This document shows positions 1 to 7,095 of a DNA stretch of 18,653 nt, in pieces (positions within the stretch are counted from its first letter, which is position 1; each line of letters starts with the position of its first letter). Location of the stretch: positions 1 to 18,653 of the forward strand of contig CAZUVM010000251.1 of the NCBI GenBank assembly GCA_964623885.1, in the 5' to 3' direction. Both the position numbers and the translations under genes were made by a program. The stretch is from CAZUVM01 sp964623885. GTDB lineage: Bacteria > Verrucomicrobiota > Verrucomicrobiia > Limisphaerales > UBA8199. The notes beneath the pieces are model-generated. The model did no database searches. It saw only the letters and a list, made by a program, of their open reading frames with translations, and was not told the origin of the DNA.

Positions 1-1
1 C

Positions 2-223
2 GTGCCCACCATCAAACCGACGCGCGAGCACTCGCATTTTGCCGGGATGACTTCGGTAGCGTGGAATCAGGACACGATTGCGGGTTTTGATTTGGTGTTG
101 ATCGCGACGAACCACGCATCGGTTAACTATCAGGAATTGGCGGACTGGGCGCCTTGCATCGTGGACACCCGCAATGCCATGAACGGAATCAAAACCCGGG
201 CCGACCAGGTTTGGAAGGCGTAA
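2..223 (+). CDS. Nucleotide-sugar (UDP-glucose/GDP-mannose family) dehydrogenase, C-terminal fragment
   Basis: The gene enters from the left edge, so only the last 73 codons are present and the GTG at position 2 is not a true start. The fragment matches the end of the C-terminal UDP-binding domain of the UDP-glucose/GDP-mannose dehydrogenase family: a 'PTREH' segment, then 'GFDLVLIATNHASVNY' and 'CIVDTRNAMNGI', which correspond to the usual 'D.V.IATDH..fdy' strand and the 'vDTRN' motif near the end. Family members oxidise a nucleotide sugar with two NAD+ to the uronic acid, normally for polysaccharide or O-antigen synthesis in the cytoplasm. Which sugar is used cannot be told, because the NAD-binding and catalytic Cys regions lie outside the window. 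Confidence 0.85.
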   Translation: MPTIKPTREHSHFAGMTSVAWNQDTIAGFDLVLIATNHASVNYQELADWAPCIVDTRNAMNGIKTRADQVWKA

Positions 224-225
224 CC

Positions 226-348
226 AGCGCCATCTGCTGGTGGCGCTCGGACAAAGCACTGCAGCGCGGCAAAGCCGCAACCGAACTTAAACGCGGGCAT
301 TCTCGCCCGCAGAAAAGCCCGACCCTTGCTGCGGACAGAATTGTCCGC
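226..348. repeat. Cluster of four short GC-rich perfect hairpins
   Basis: Four perfect inverted repeats follow one another after the dehydrogenase stop: AGCGCCA/TGGCGCT (226-232 and 241-247), GCGGC/GCCGC (266-270 and 274-278, loop AAA), GCGGGC/GCCCGC (293-298 and 305-310) and GCGGACA/TGTCCGC (331-337 and 342-348, loop GAAT). None is followed by a clear T run, so they are not standard intrinsic terminators, although the first sits 3 bases past the stop and could end transcription. The packing suggests a REP-like dispersed repeat. Confidence 0.6.
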
Positions 349-367
349 CCAGGTTTCTTCGCGGCTT

Positions 368-417
368 GCGACAAATCAGCCATTTCTTCACGTTCTTTCG
401 TCTTTCGGATTTGTCGC
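368..417. repeat. 10-bp perfect inverted repeat with pyrimidine-rich loop
   Basis: GCGACAAATC at 368-377 pairs with GATTTGTCGC at 408-417 across a 30-base loop rich in TTC. It lies just before the small membrane-protein gene. Its 'tttcggatttgtc' half resembles the 'ttcggatttcgg' units in the repeat near 17.5 kb, so it may be a decayed dispersed repeat, not an operator. Confidence 0.55.
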
Positions 418-440
418 TTTGCCCTTACTGCTATTGCGGT

Positions 441-842
441 ATGAGTTTGTCCGGTTCTCCAGCGGAAGTACCGCGCTCGCCTAATTGGACGCGATTGCTG
501 ACCCGTTTGGTGGTCATTTTGATCGTGGCTTTTGCTATCGGTGCGGTGCTCAACCGCATCTCTGTTTCACTGGCTCACAGTACAAGTCCGGCGGGTTTCC
601 CACGCGGCGTGTTGCAGGGCGCGCTGATGCCGATGGCCTTGCCGAACCTGCTCGTCGGTCGAGACGTTATGATTTATTCCGAGCACAACACGGGAGTGCC
701 CTACAAACTAGGCTACACCAGCGGTGTGAACGGTTGTGGAGCCATCTTCTTCGGTTTCTTGTTCTGGCGTGTTACCCGTTGGCGCCGGGGCGCACGCAAT
801 TCACCGGCGGTTCCGGTTAAGGGCACCCAAGCCTGTGGCTGA
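441..842 (+). CDS. Small two-helix membrane protein of unknown function
   Basis: A 133-residue protein. The frame is open upstream to 366, but those codons run through the inverted repeat at 368-417 and look non-coding, so the ATG at 441 is preferred; no clear Shine-Dalgarno is seen. Residues 19-41 form a hydrophobic helix ('LVVILIVAFAIGAVL') and residues 97-112 a second ('NGCGAIFFGFLFWRV'), followed by a basic tail (TRWRRGARN). The stretch between them (about 53-96) contains 'GVLQGALMPMALPNLLVG' and 'NTGVPYKLGY', a glycine- and proline-rich pattern that looks constrained rather than random. I recall similar short proteins in verrucomicrobial genomes but know of no assigned function. It may be an inner-membrane subunit or small regulator; this is not resolvable here. 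Confidence 0.6.
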   Translation: MSLSGSPAEVPRSPNWTRLLTRLVVILIVAFAIGAVLNRISVSLAHSTSPAGFPRGVLQGALMPMALPNLLVGRDVMIYSEHNTGVPYKLGYTSGVNGCGAIFFGFLFWRVTRWRRGARNSPAVPVKGTQACG

Positions 843-854
843 AAGTCTTCAGCC
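837..854. terminator. Hairpin between convergent genes, possible bidirectional terminator
   Basis: GGCTGAA (837-843) pairs perfectly with TTCAGCC (848-854) around the loop AGTC. It includes the stop codon of the membrane-protein gene and lies 10 bases from the end of the leftward Ig-domain gene, so it could serve both. It is followed by CTTTGC on the plus strand, a poor T tract. Confidence 0.5.
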
Positions 855-863
855 CTTTGCAAG

Positions 864-1952
864 TTACGGCACCAAAGCGCGATAAAAGCGCGCGGGGTAA
901 TTTGCGGCGTCCGGGTCGGTGACGATTACCGTACCATCCGTGGCACTATTAGTGAGAATCGGCGTCCAATTCTGCAAGTCAACTGTCGCCTGAATCACAT
1001 AGGTCGATCCGACAGGTAGCGACAATTGGAAAGTGAACCCACCGGGTGTAACACCACTGCTAACCGGGGCTGAAAGCGAACTAGCGGGATTGGTTACCGT
1101 CAATGTCGCCGTTGCGCTCGCCGACCCGGCGGTATTGCGCACATAAACAGTGTAGTTGCCGCTTTGCGATGTCAGTGTGTTGGTCAGCACAAGTGTTGAA
1201 TCGGTCGCACCCGCCAGCGCTATACCATTCAACCTCCACTCGTAGCTCAGCGGTGCGGTTCCATTCGCTGCAACCTGTAAAGAAGCCGGCTGATATTGCA
1301 CCACCGTCTGGCTCACTGGCTGGGTCACGATCTGCGGCGGCACAATTACCGTCAAATTGGCCGGGGTACTCACCGCGGAACCCCATGAGTTATTAACCGA
1401 AACCGAATAACTCCCTGCTTGCGACGGTTGGATGTTTTTCAGCACCAACGAAGACGACGTGGCGCCTGACAATGGCGCGCCATTGAAACTCCATTGATAA
1501 TAGAGCGGGGTCGATCCGCTCGCCCCTACGGTGAAAGTAACCTTCTGGCTAAGAATAGCGGTTTGGCTCTGGGGCGGATTCGTAATGCTCGGTGGTGTAG
1601 CAACACCTAGTATCGCATTCGCGCTCATCACCGAGCCGCCCGAGTTGCTCACCTTCACGCTATAAGTGCCGTAATCAAGGCTCAGCACGCTCAGGATCGT
1701 ATAAGTGCTGGAATTGGCGAGCAGGATAGGGTTGCCATCTTTATACCACTGGTAAGACATGGTTGTGCCGCTCGTCGCCCCCACCGAGAAGCTTGCAATG
1801 CCCAATAATTGGACATACTGGTTCGTAGGTTGGACAGTAATCACCGGCGGCGGTCCGCTCGCCAGGCAAGTCCAACCGACCAAGCAACTCAACGAAATCA
1901 GCCATTTGGCTGCATTTTGTTCGATGCTATGCAAAAACCGACTATTTCTCAT
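864..1952 (-). CDS. Secreted protein with three Ig-like domains
   Basis: A 362-residue exported protein. Residues 15-32 form a signal-peptide core (AKWLISLSCLVGWTCLAS). Three Ig-like repeats follow at about 36-117, 122-203 and 207-287, each with 'P.I...P.sQ', 'Y.W..nG..l.gat...L.l.n', and 'G.Y.V.V.N..Gs' signatures of the I-set/bacterial Ig fold. The C-terminal 60 residues (GSTYVIQATVDLQNWTP ... ARFYRALVP) match a module common at the ends of verrucomicrobial surface proteins. The ATG at 1952 has a GAGG (1962-1965) nine bases upstream. It lies 41 bases after the TonB-receptor stop on the same strand, so the two are probably co-transcribed; it may be a carbohydrate- or surface-binding partner of the receptor, but this is inference. 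No catalytic domain is visible. Confidence 0.88.
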   Translation of the reverse strand: MRNSRFLHSIEQNAAKWLISLSCLVGWTCLASGPPPVITVQPTNQYVQLLGIASFSVGATSGTTMSYQWYKDGNPILLANSSTYTILSVLSLDYGTYSVKVSNSGGSVMSANAILGVATPPSITNPPQSQTAILSQKVTFTVGASGSTPLYYQWSFNGAPLSGATSSSLVLKNIQPSQAGSYSVSVNNSWGSAVSTPANLTVIVPPQIVTQPVSQTVVQYQPASLQVAANGTAPLSYEWRLNGIALAGATDSTLVLTNTLTSQSGNYTVYVRNTAGSASATATLTVTNPASSLSAPVSSGVTPGGFTFQLSLPVGSTYVIQATVDLQNWTPILTNSATDGTVIVTDPDAANYPARFYRALVP

Positions 1953-1993
1953 TCACGACTGCCTCATTTCTAGAGCAGCACCCATGCCACTGC

Positions 1994-4087
1994 CTAGAAT
2001 CTGTACGTTAATTTCACCCGAAAAGTACGCCCGTCCTGTGCCAATATGTCCTGCTTGTGGAATTGCGAGGCAGGATCGAAGTAATTACGGTCCAAAAGAT
2101 TGTAGATGCTCGCCGAGAACTCCAGATTCTTGATTATCTTCTGACTGAACAACGTCAGGTTGATGATCCCGAACCCCCCGGCGTCTTCACCCTGCACCGT
2201 AATCGGTTGCCCAGTGGGGTCCGTAGTATTGTGCAAGCTCAGACGGCCGCTGGTGTATTGCATTTCGAGGCCGGCAAACACCTTATCGCGGTAAAGCGGC
2301 ACGATGACATTGAACCGCAACAGGTGTTCGGGTGAATCCGGCAGGTCCCAACCAGCGGCAGAATCATGGGTCTCTTGAAAGGAATAGCTCGCCCGGCCGC
2401 GGATCCCGTTGGCCCAGTTACCTTCGAAAGCGACCTCGACACCTTTGGCTTTAGCGTTGAAATTGGTGAAGCTGCCGCTGCTGAATACAAGCAAATCGTT
2501 CATTTCATTGTAGAAACCGGACAGGGACGAGCGCAAGTGCTCGCCGATCTCCTGTTCGTAGATGAGCTCATAAGCATCGATTTTTTCCGGCCTTAAGGGA
2601 TTGCTTGAGGTGGTCTCCTCATAAAAACTCGGCGCGCGGAAGGCCGTGCCATAGATGGCTTTGAGCGTCGAACTTGCAAATGGGTGATAAATTAATGCCA
2701 GGCGCGGGTTGAAGGCCGGCGCGAAATCGCCGTATTGATCGTAGCGTCCGCCGGCCACGAAATGCAGGTTGGTGACCACCTCAAAATCGCCCTGCCCATA
2801 AAGACCGAAGTTCTGGCGACTGCTGGCTACGTGCGATCCCTGGTCCGGCGCACCCTCCACATTCACTTGCGAATCCTGAATGAAATCATCCCGGTATTCC
2901 GCGCCAAGCGTAAGCACGTGCCGATCCCACAGCCGCTTGTTCAATTGCAGTTCCGCGCCCCACCATTCCCCCAGGTCCCGCTCCGATGAGAAGCGGCTGA
3001 ACACCACGTTGGTGCCCGCCAGCACCGATTGCGGATAGCCAATCTCATGTTCAAACTGGTCGTAATAGATGTGCGCGGTCACGTCCACCACGTCGGGGAA
3101 GCTGTGTGCAAACTTCAGGTCCGCATAACTGCGCTGATCGATCGTGCGCAGCCGCGGATCGTTAAAGGTAGTAAGCGGATATTGAGCGGTTGGATTTACC
3201 TTCTCGCGGTAATTATACCCTCCCTCCAGGCTGAAATCTCCGTACGACAACGACCCGAATGTGCTGCCGTATCGGTCCGCATCCATGTCCTGGGCTACGC
3301 CGTTGTTTTGGGCCGGCGTGTCGAATTCCTTGTAGAAAAGCCGGTCTTGCCCCTGGCTATCGAAGTAAGTCCCCGAGACCAGTACTTGCATGCCGTTGGT
3401 AAACAGTTTTCCATAGCTGGCGCGGACTTTGTACGAGTCGAATGAGCCGTATTGTCCGGACGCTTCCACCCCGTTCAACTGCTTACCTTGGCGAGTAATC
3501 ACGTTGATTACGGCGAAAAACGCGTTGTTGCCGTAAATCGCCGACCCCGGGCCGCGAATGACTTCCACTCGATCCACAAGGTCGATGTCCAGGAAGAACG
3601 CCGTATCAACGAACGCGCCGTCATTGTAATTGTTATTGATCCGATGACCGTCTACGAGCACGAGAATGCGATCATTGAAATCACCCAAATTGATTCCCCG
3701 GACACCTACGAACGCGTAATTACGGTCGTAAGAAATATTGAAGCCCTGCACGCTGTCCAGCACGTCAGCCAGCGTTCGGTACCCGTATTTTTTGATTTCA
3801 TCGGCGGTAACAATCGTGACGGAAGAGGGTGCTTCGGTGGTCTTCTGCTCCATTTTCGAGGCGCCGTATACCGTCCGAACATCGATATTCATGAGCGTTT
3901 CCAGTGGGAGCTCGGTCAGATCGACAGGTTTGGGCGCGGCCGTATCCACCTCATTCGCAAGCAAGCCGGTCGCAAATAAAACCTGCAGGAGGAGGGCATG
4001 AACCAAGGCTAAGCAGCAGCAGCGGCGCGCGCCCGCAAGAACGGGGCGAACTGGGCGATAGACTGCTTTCCGCGCGGAGACAATCAT
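1994..4087 (-). CDS. TonB-dependent outer-membrane receptor
   Basis: A 697-residue receptor of typical family length. A basic N-terminus and hydrophobic stretch (about 24-44) form the signal peptide. 'DLTELPLETLMNIDV' at 57-70 is the short conserved stretch that precedes the plug in one subgroup of these receptors. The plug spans about 85-200 with 'SSVTIVTADEIKKYGYRTL', 'VGVRGINLGDFNDRILVLVDG' and 'VEVIRGPGSAIYGNNAFFAVINVIT'. The rest is a beta-barrel (alternating polar and aromatic strands, 'TAFRAPSFYEE', 'FSASIYNLLDRNY') ending in 'FRVKLTYRF', the terminal Phe being the expected Bam signal. It faces away from the YfiR/kinase operon across a 186-base spacer. The ligand is unknown; nearby genes suggest a sensory role besides, or instead of, uptake. 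There is no FecR-like signalling extension between signal peptide and plug. Confidence 0.93.
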   Translation of the reverse strand: MIVSARKAVYRPVRPVLAGARRCCCLALVHALLLQVLFATGLLANEVDTAAPKPVDLTELPLETLMNIDVRTVYGASKMEQKTTEAPSSVTIVTADEIKKYGYRTLADVLDSVQGFNISYDRNYAFVGVRGINLGDFNDRILVLVDGHRINNNYNDGAFVDTAFFLDIDLVDRVEVIRGPGSAIYGNNAFFAVINVITRQGKQLNGVEASGQYGSFDSYKVRASYGKLFTNGMQVLVSGTYFDSQGQDRLFYKEFDTPAQNNGVAQDMDADRYGSTFGSLSYGDFSLEGGYNYREKVNPTAQYPLTTFNDPRLRTIDQRSYADLKFAHSFPDVVDVTAHIYYDQFEHEIGYPQSVLAGTNVVFSRFSSERDLGEWWGAELQLNKRLWDRHVLTLGAEYRDDFIQDSQVNVEGAPDQGSHVASSRQNFGLYGQGDFEVVTNLHFVAGGRYDQYGDFAPAFNPRLALIYHPFASSTLKAIYGTAFRAPSFYEETTSSNPLRPEKIDAYELIYEQEIGEHLRSSLSGFYNEMNDLLVFSSGSFTNFNAKAKGVEVAFEGNWANGIRGRASYSFQETHDSAAGWDLPDSPEHLLRFNVIVPLYRDKVFAGLEMQYTSGRLSLHNTTDPTGQPITVQGEDAGGFGIINLTLFSQKIIKNLEFSASIYNLLDRNYFDPASQFHKQDILAQDGRTFRVKLTYRF

Positions 4088-4273
4088 GCCGGTAAGAAGC
4101 TCATTCCAGCAAGTTGCGAGCCAGCGGACAAGGCCCGCAAGAACTCTCGGCCCGCCAACTGCTTCCGCAGATACTTCGCTGCAAAGACCAATTTGCCATG
4201 GTTACGCCTGCAATCTTTGCCTTGTTTTTTGCCACGAACTGCGCGGAAATGAAAACCACCGAATCGCAGGACA
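4088..4273. promoter_or_regulatory. Divergent intergenic region between TonB receptor and YfiR operon
   Basis: This 186-base spacer must carry promoters for both the leftward receptor operon and the rightward YfiR-kinase operon, because the start codons face away from each other. I cannot point to convincing -35/-10 pairs. A short hairpin GCAG/CTGC occurs near 4168-4183. Shared control of both arms is likely from geometry only. Confidence 0.45.
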
Positions 4274-4855
4274 ATGCTGGACTGTCTCTGCGCTAAACGG
4301 TTTATGCGTGCTGGCGCGATCTCACTTCTCGGCCTCGGCCTGGGCTGGCTGGCTCTGGCCAGCCCTGCCGCACCCGCCACGGAGAATGCTCCCACGGAAT
4401 ATCAAATCAAAGCCGCGTTCCTCTTCAACTTTGCCAAATTTGTGCAGTGGCCATCTGCCGCGTTTGCCGAGCGCAACTCTCCGCTGCTGATTGGTGTTCT
4501 GGGTGATGACCCTTTCCACGGCGATCTTGCCGGCACGATTCACAACAAATCAGTTGATGAACATCCCCTGATCCTCAAAGAGGTCCCTTCGCTCGTCGAG
4601 GCAACCAACTGTCATATCCTTTTCATCTGCGCGTCGGAAAAAAAACGCTTGCCGCAGGTTCTCCAAGCACTGCAGCGAGCCAGCGTTTTGACGGTCAGCG
4701 AGATGGAAGGCTTTACTGAAAACGGCGGTATGATCAACTTTGTCCTCGAGGGCACCAAAATCCACTTCCAGATCAACCAGGAAGCCGCCGCCCGGGCCGG
4801 CTTGAAGATTAGTTCGAAGCTAATGAGCCTGGCACGGCGCCCTGGGTCTTCCTGA
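4274..4855 (+). CDS. YfiR-family (DUF4154) periplasmic protein
   Basis: A 193-residue protein, or 183 if the ATG at 4304 is used. The earlier ATG (4274) has AGGA only two bases upstream; 4304 gives a more typical signal peptide (MRAGAISLLGLGLGWLALAS), cleaved near PAAPA. The mature part shows the DUF4154 hallmarks: 'EYQIKAAFLFNFAKFVQWP' at 42-60, 'LLIGVLGDDPF' at 71-81, 'CHILFICAS' at 113-121, and 'VSEMEGFTENGGMINFVLE' then 'KIHFQINQEAAARAGLKIS'. Two cysteines (113 and 119) could be redox-active; family members in Pseudomonas use disulfides. In Pseudomonas, YfiR binds the periplasmic domain of the cyclase YfiN and represses it. Here the following gene encodes a CHASE8-type sensor kinase, so YfiR probably gates that kinase. 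Family assignment is strong; the partner is inferred. Confidence 0.92.
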   Translation: MLDCLCAKRFMRAGAISLLGLGLGWLALASPAAPATENAPTEYQIKAAFLFNFAKFVQWPSAAFAERNSPLLIGVLGDDPFHGDLAGTIHNKSVDEHPLILKEVPSLVEATNCHILFICASEKKRLPQVLQALQRASVLTVSEMEGFTENGGMINFVLEGTKIHFQINQEAAARAGLKISSKLMSLARRPGSS

Positions 4856-5105
4856 CCACTTAGCACTTATGCGAATAAACCGCCTTGGCACGTCAGTTGC
4901 ATCGACTGGGAGATTCAGTGGAACCGGATTTACATGCGGAAAAGACCGGACCATCCTGTCTTTTTCCTGGGCACTCTGGCGCCTTTATGGCCGGGGTATG
5001 CCTGATTTGCACCTCCAACTCGGGCCAATACCCCCTTGGTTTAGCACTCTTTCCCGCTTCGAAATGCCTCAATGCCGCCGCTACTGAGCCCGGCGGCCCA
5101 CGCGG
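4856..5105 (+). other. 250-base spacer between YfiR and kinase genes
   Basis: No credible gene is seen: the only open frame (from 4869) has no domain-like features and little hydrophobic or repetitive order. The spacer ends in a strong hairpin next to the kinase start (see 5074-5097). It is unusually long for two genes expected to act together and may hold a second promoter or a leader structure. Confidence 0.4.
5074..5097 (+). promoter_or_regulatory. GC hairpin just upstream of the sensor-kinase start
   Basis: GCCGCCG (5074-5080) pairs perfectly with CGGCGGC (5091-5097) around a 10-base loop, ending eight bases before the kinase ATG at 5106. No separate Shine-Dalgarno is visible between hairpin and start, so folding of the mRNA could limit ribosome access. 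Function is inferred from position. Confidence 0.45.
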
Positions 5106-7088
5106 ATGAACCTGGTCCAGTTTATTCGCGATCTCCCCATTCGCCGCAAGATGCTGGCGACCACCCTCCTCATTTGCGGCGCTGTCCTCTTTGTCGCAAC
5201 CACTGCCCTGTTCACATTCCAAGTCCTGACCTTCCGGTCCACTTTTCAGCGCGACACGGCCACGCTAGCCGTTGTCATCGCCAACAACAGCACGGCAGCG
5301 ATGGCATTTAAGGATGAACAAGCAGCCGCCGAAGTGGTCGGCGCTCTGCAGGCTGAGCCCAGCGTGGTCGCCGCCAACCTGGCGCTGGCTGACGGTACGG
5401 CCTTCGCTCGTTTCGGAAAACTGGAGGATGCGCAAGCGCTTTCGCAGTTTCCAAGCCCGGGCCAATCCTGTTTTGTCGGCGGTGAACTGCTGGTCACCCA
5501 ACCCGTGAGCTTGAAAGGGGAACGGGTCGGCACCTTCTATTTGCGCTCGGATTACCAGCGCACCTTCCGCGCATTGCTTTGGTTCTATGGACAAGTAGTC
5601 CTGGGTGTGATGATCGTATCCATCGGCCTGGCGGCATTCCTGTCTACTCAACTTGGCCGCACCATCACGAGCCCCGTCCGGGAATTGGCCAGGACCGCGC
5701 GTATCGTCGGCGCTCAGAAGGACTATTCTGTGCGCGCGGCGGTAGGCAGCCGGGCCGATGAACTGGGCAGCCTTGCCGAATCGTTCAACGAAATGCTGGC
5801 CCGCATCCAAAGCCAGGACGCCGCCCTGAGCCTCTCGCAACAGAAGCTGGAAGCGTTGATCCATTCGATTGACGGCATTGTGTGGGAGCGCTCCCCGGAC
5901 ACTTTTCGTTTCACATTCGTCAGCCGGCAATCAGAAAAGGTTCTCGGTTATCCTCGCGACCAATGGCTTAGCCAAGCCGATTTTTGGGAGGACAAATTGC
6001 ATCCGCAGGATGCCGCCAAAGCGGCCAAAGCTGTGCGCGAGTTAGTCGCCCATACGCCGCACTACACATTCGAATACCGCATGCTGGCTCGCGATGGCAG
6101 CACGGTTTGGATCCGTGAAAGCGGAACGGTTCTGCTCGAGGGCGACCGTCCGGCTGTGGTGCGGGGAATTTTGTTGGATATTACGCGCGAGAAATTGGAT
6201 GCCGAGCAACTCGATAAATTGAACCGCCAGTTGATCGGCACGTCGCGACTGGCCGGCATGGCGGAAGTCGCCACCGGCGTCCTCCACAATGTCGGCAATG
6301 TGCTTAATAGCGTGAGTGTCTCCGCCAGTGTCGTCACCGATCGCCTCCGTCACTCGAAGGTGACCGGACTGCAGCGCGCCACTGCCTTGCTGCGAGGCCA
6401 AAACGGCCGCCTCGCCGAATTCCTCACCAGCGACCCGAAGGGCAAATTATTGCCCGAGTATCTGGTTACCGTCGCCGACCAGATCGCCGGCGAGCAGTCT
6501 AAGCTGGTGGCGAAAATGGAAGTCGTTGGACAGCATATCGAACACATCAAAGAAATCGTCGCGATGCAGCAGAGCTATGCCAAAGTCTCGGGTGTTTACG
6601 AGAGTTTGCCGGTCACGACGCTGATTGAAGATGCGGTCCGGATCAACACCGCCGCCTTCGACCGCCATGGCATTGAAGTCGTGCGCGAATTCGAGGATAA
6701 CCTTCCGCCGGTTCATGTCGACCGCCACAAAGTCCTCCAGATTCTGATCAACCTGCTTCGGAACGCCAAATACGCGATGGACGCGCAAGAGGGTAAAGTC
6801 AAACGCTTGGTCTTGATGGCCGCCCAGGCCTCGCCCGACCGCGTTCGCATCATTGTCGCCGATAACGGCGTTGGGATACCCCCCGAGCACCTCAACCGCA
6901 TTTTCAGCCACGGCTTCACCACCCGCAAAGATGGCCACGGCTTTGGCCTTCATAGCGGCGCCAATGCTGCCAAAGAAATGGGCGGTTCCCTCACCGCTCG
7001 CAGTGATGGCCCGGGCAAGGGAGCCGAATTCACTCTGGAACTGCCCACCACGCCTCCCGCGCGCCACGAACCACCGGCAGCAACTTAG
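5106..7088 (+). CDS. Membrane sensor histidine kinase, CHASE8-HAMP-PAS-HK
   Basis: A 660-residue inner-membrane kinase. An in-frame TGA 21 bases upstream makes the ATG at 5106 the first possible start. Order: TM1 about 17-40; periplasmic domain 42-152 with 'RDTATLAVVIANNSTAAMAF' and 'ALQAEPSVVAANLALADG', the pattern of the CHASE8 sensor of YfiN-type proteins; TM2 158-182; HAMP 183-237; PAS 250-362 ('FVSRQSEKVLGYPRDQW', 'YRMLARDGSTVWIRESGTV'); dimerisation/phosphoacceptor helix with His394 in 'GVLHNVGNVLNS'; HATPase with N box at 543-559 (Asn553), G1 'VADNGVGIP' (Asp587) and 'GHGFGLH' at 610-616. There is no receiver domain, so phosphate probably passes to the next gene's product, which starts seven bases later. 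The upstream YfiR protein is the likely periplasmic regulator. Domain calls are by motif reading. Confidence 0.9.
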   Translation: MNLVQFIRDLPIRRKMLATTLLICGAVLFVATTALFTFQVLTFRSTFQRDTATLAVVIANNSTAAMAFKDEQAAAEVVGALQAEPSVVAANLALADGTAFARFGKLEDAQALSQFPSPGQSCFVGGELLVTQPVSLKGERVGTFYLRSDYQRTFRALLWFYGQVVLGVMIVSIGLAAFLSTQLGRTITSPVRELARTARIVGAQKDYSVRAAVGSRADELGSLAESFNEMLARIQSQDAALSLSQQKLEALIHSIDGIVWERSPDTFRFTFVSRQSEKVLGYPRDQWLSQADFWEDKLHPQDAAKAAKAVRELVAHTPHYTFEYRMLARDGSTVWIRESGTVLLEGDRPAVVRGILLDITREKLDAEQLDKLNRQLIGTSRLAGMAEVATGVLHNVGNVLNSVSVSASVVTDRLRHSKVTGLQRATALLRGQNGRLAEFLTSDPKGKLLPEYLVTVADQIAGEQSKLVAKMEVVGQHIEHIKEIVAMQQSYAKVSGVYESLPVTTLIEDAVRINTAAFDRHGIEVVREFEDNLPPVHVDRHKVLQILINLLRNAKYAMDAQEGKVKRLVLMAAQASPDRVRIIVADNGVGIPPEHLNRIFSHGFTTRKDGHGFGLHSGANAAKEMGGSLTARSDGPGKGAEFTLELPTTPPARHEPPAAT

Positions 7089-7090
7089 GA
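7087..7090 (+). promoter_or_regulatory. Shine-Dalgarno fixing the hybrid-kinase start
   Basis: AGGA overlaps the TAG stop of the preceding kinase gene (7086-7088) and lies five bases before the ATG at 7096. It supports 7096 as the start, instead of the longer open frame reaching back to 6853 inside the kinase gene, and implies translational coupling. Confidence 0.7.
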
Positions 7091-7095
7091 CTAAC

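Noticed and set aside
4100..4290. Possible cyclic-di-GMP (GEMM) riboswitch in the divergent spacer
   Set aside because: Only short fragments ('gcaaag', 'ggttacg') occur; the GNRA-capped first hairpin and the long second stem of the class are missing on both strands.
4869..5087. 72-codon open frame between YfiR and kinase genes
   Set aside because: No ribosome site, domain, signal or membrane pattern; ends inside the hairpin next to the kinase start.
6853..7095. Extension of the hybrid kinase back into the preceding kinase gene
   Set aside because: It is the out-of-frame image of the HATPase domain; AGGA and ATG at 7087-7098 fit a coupled start.
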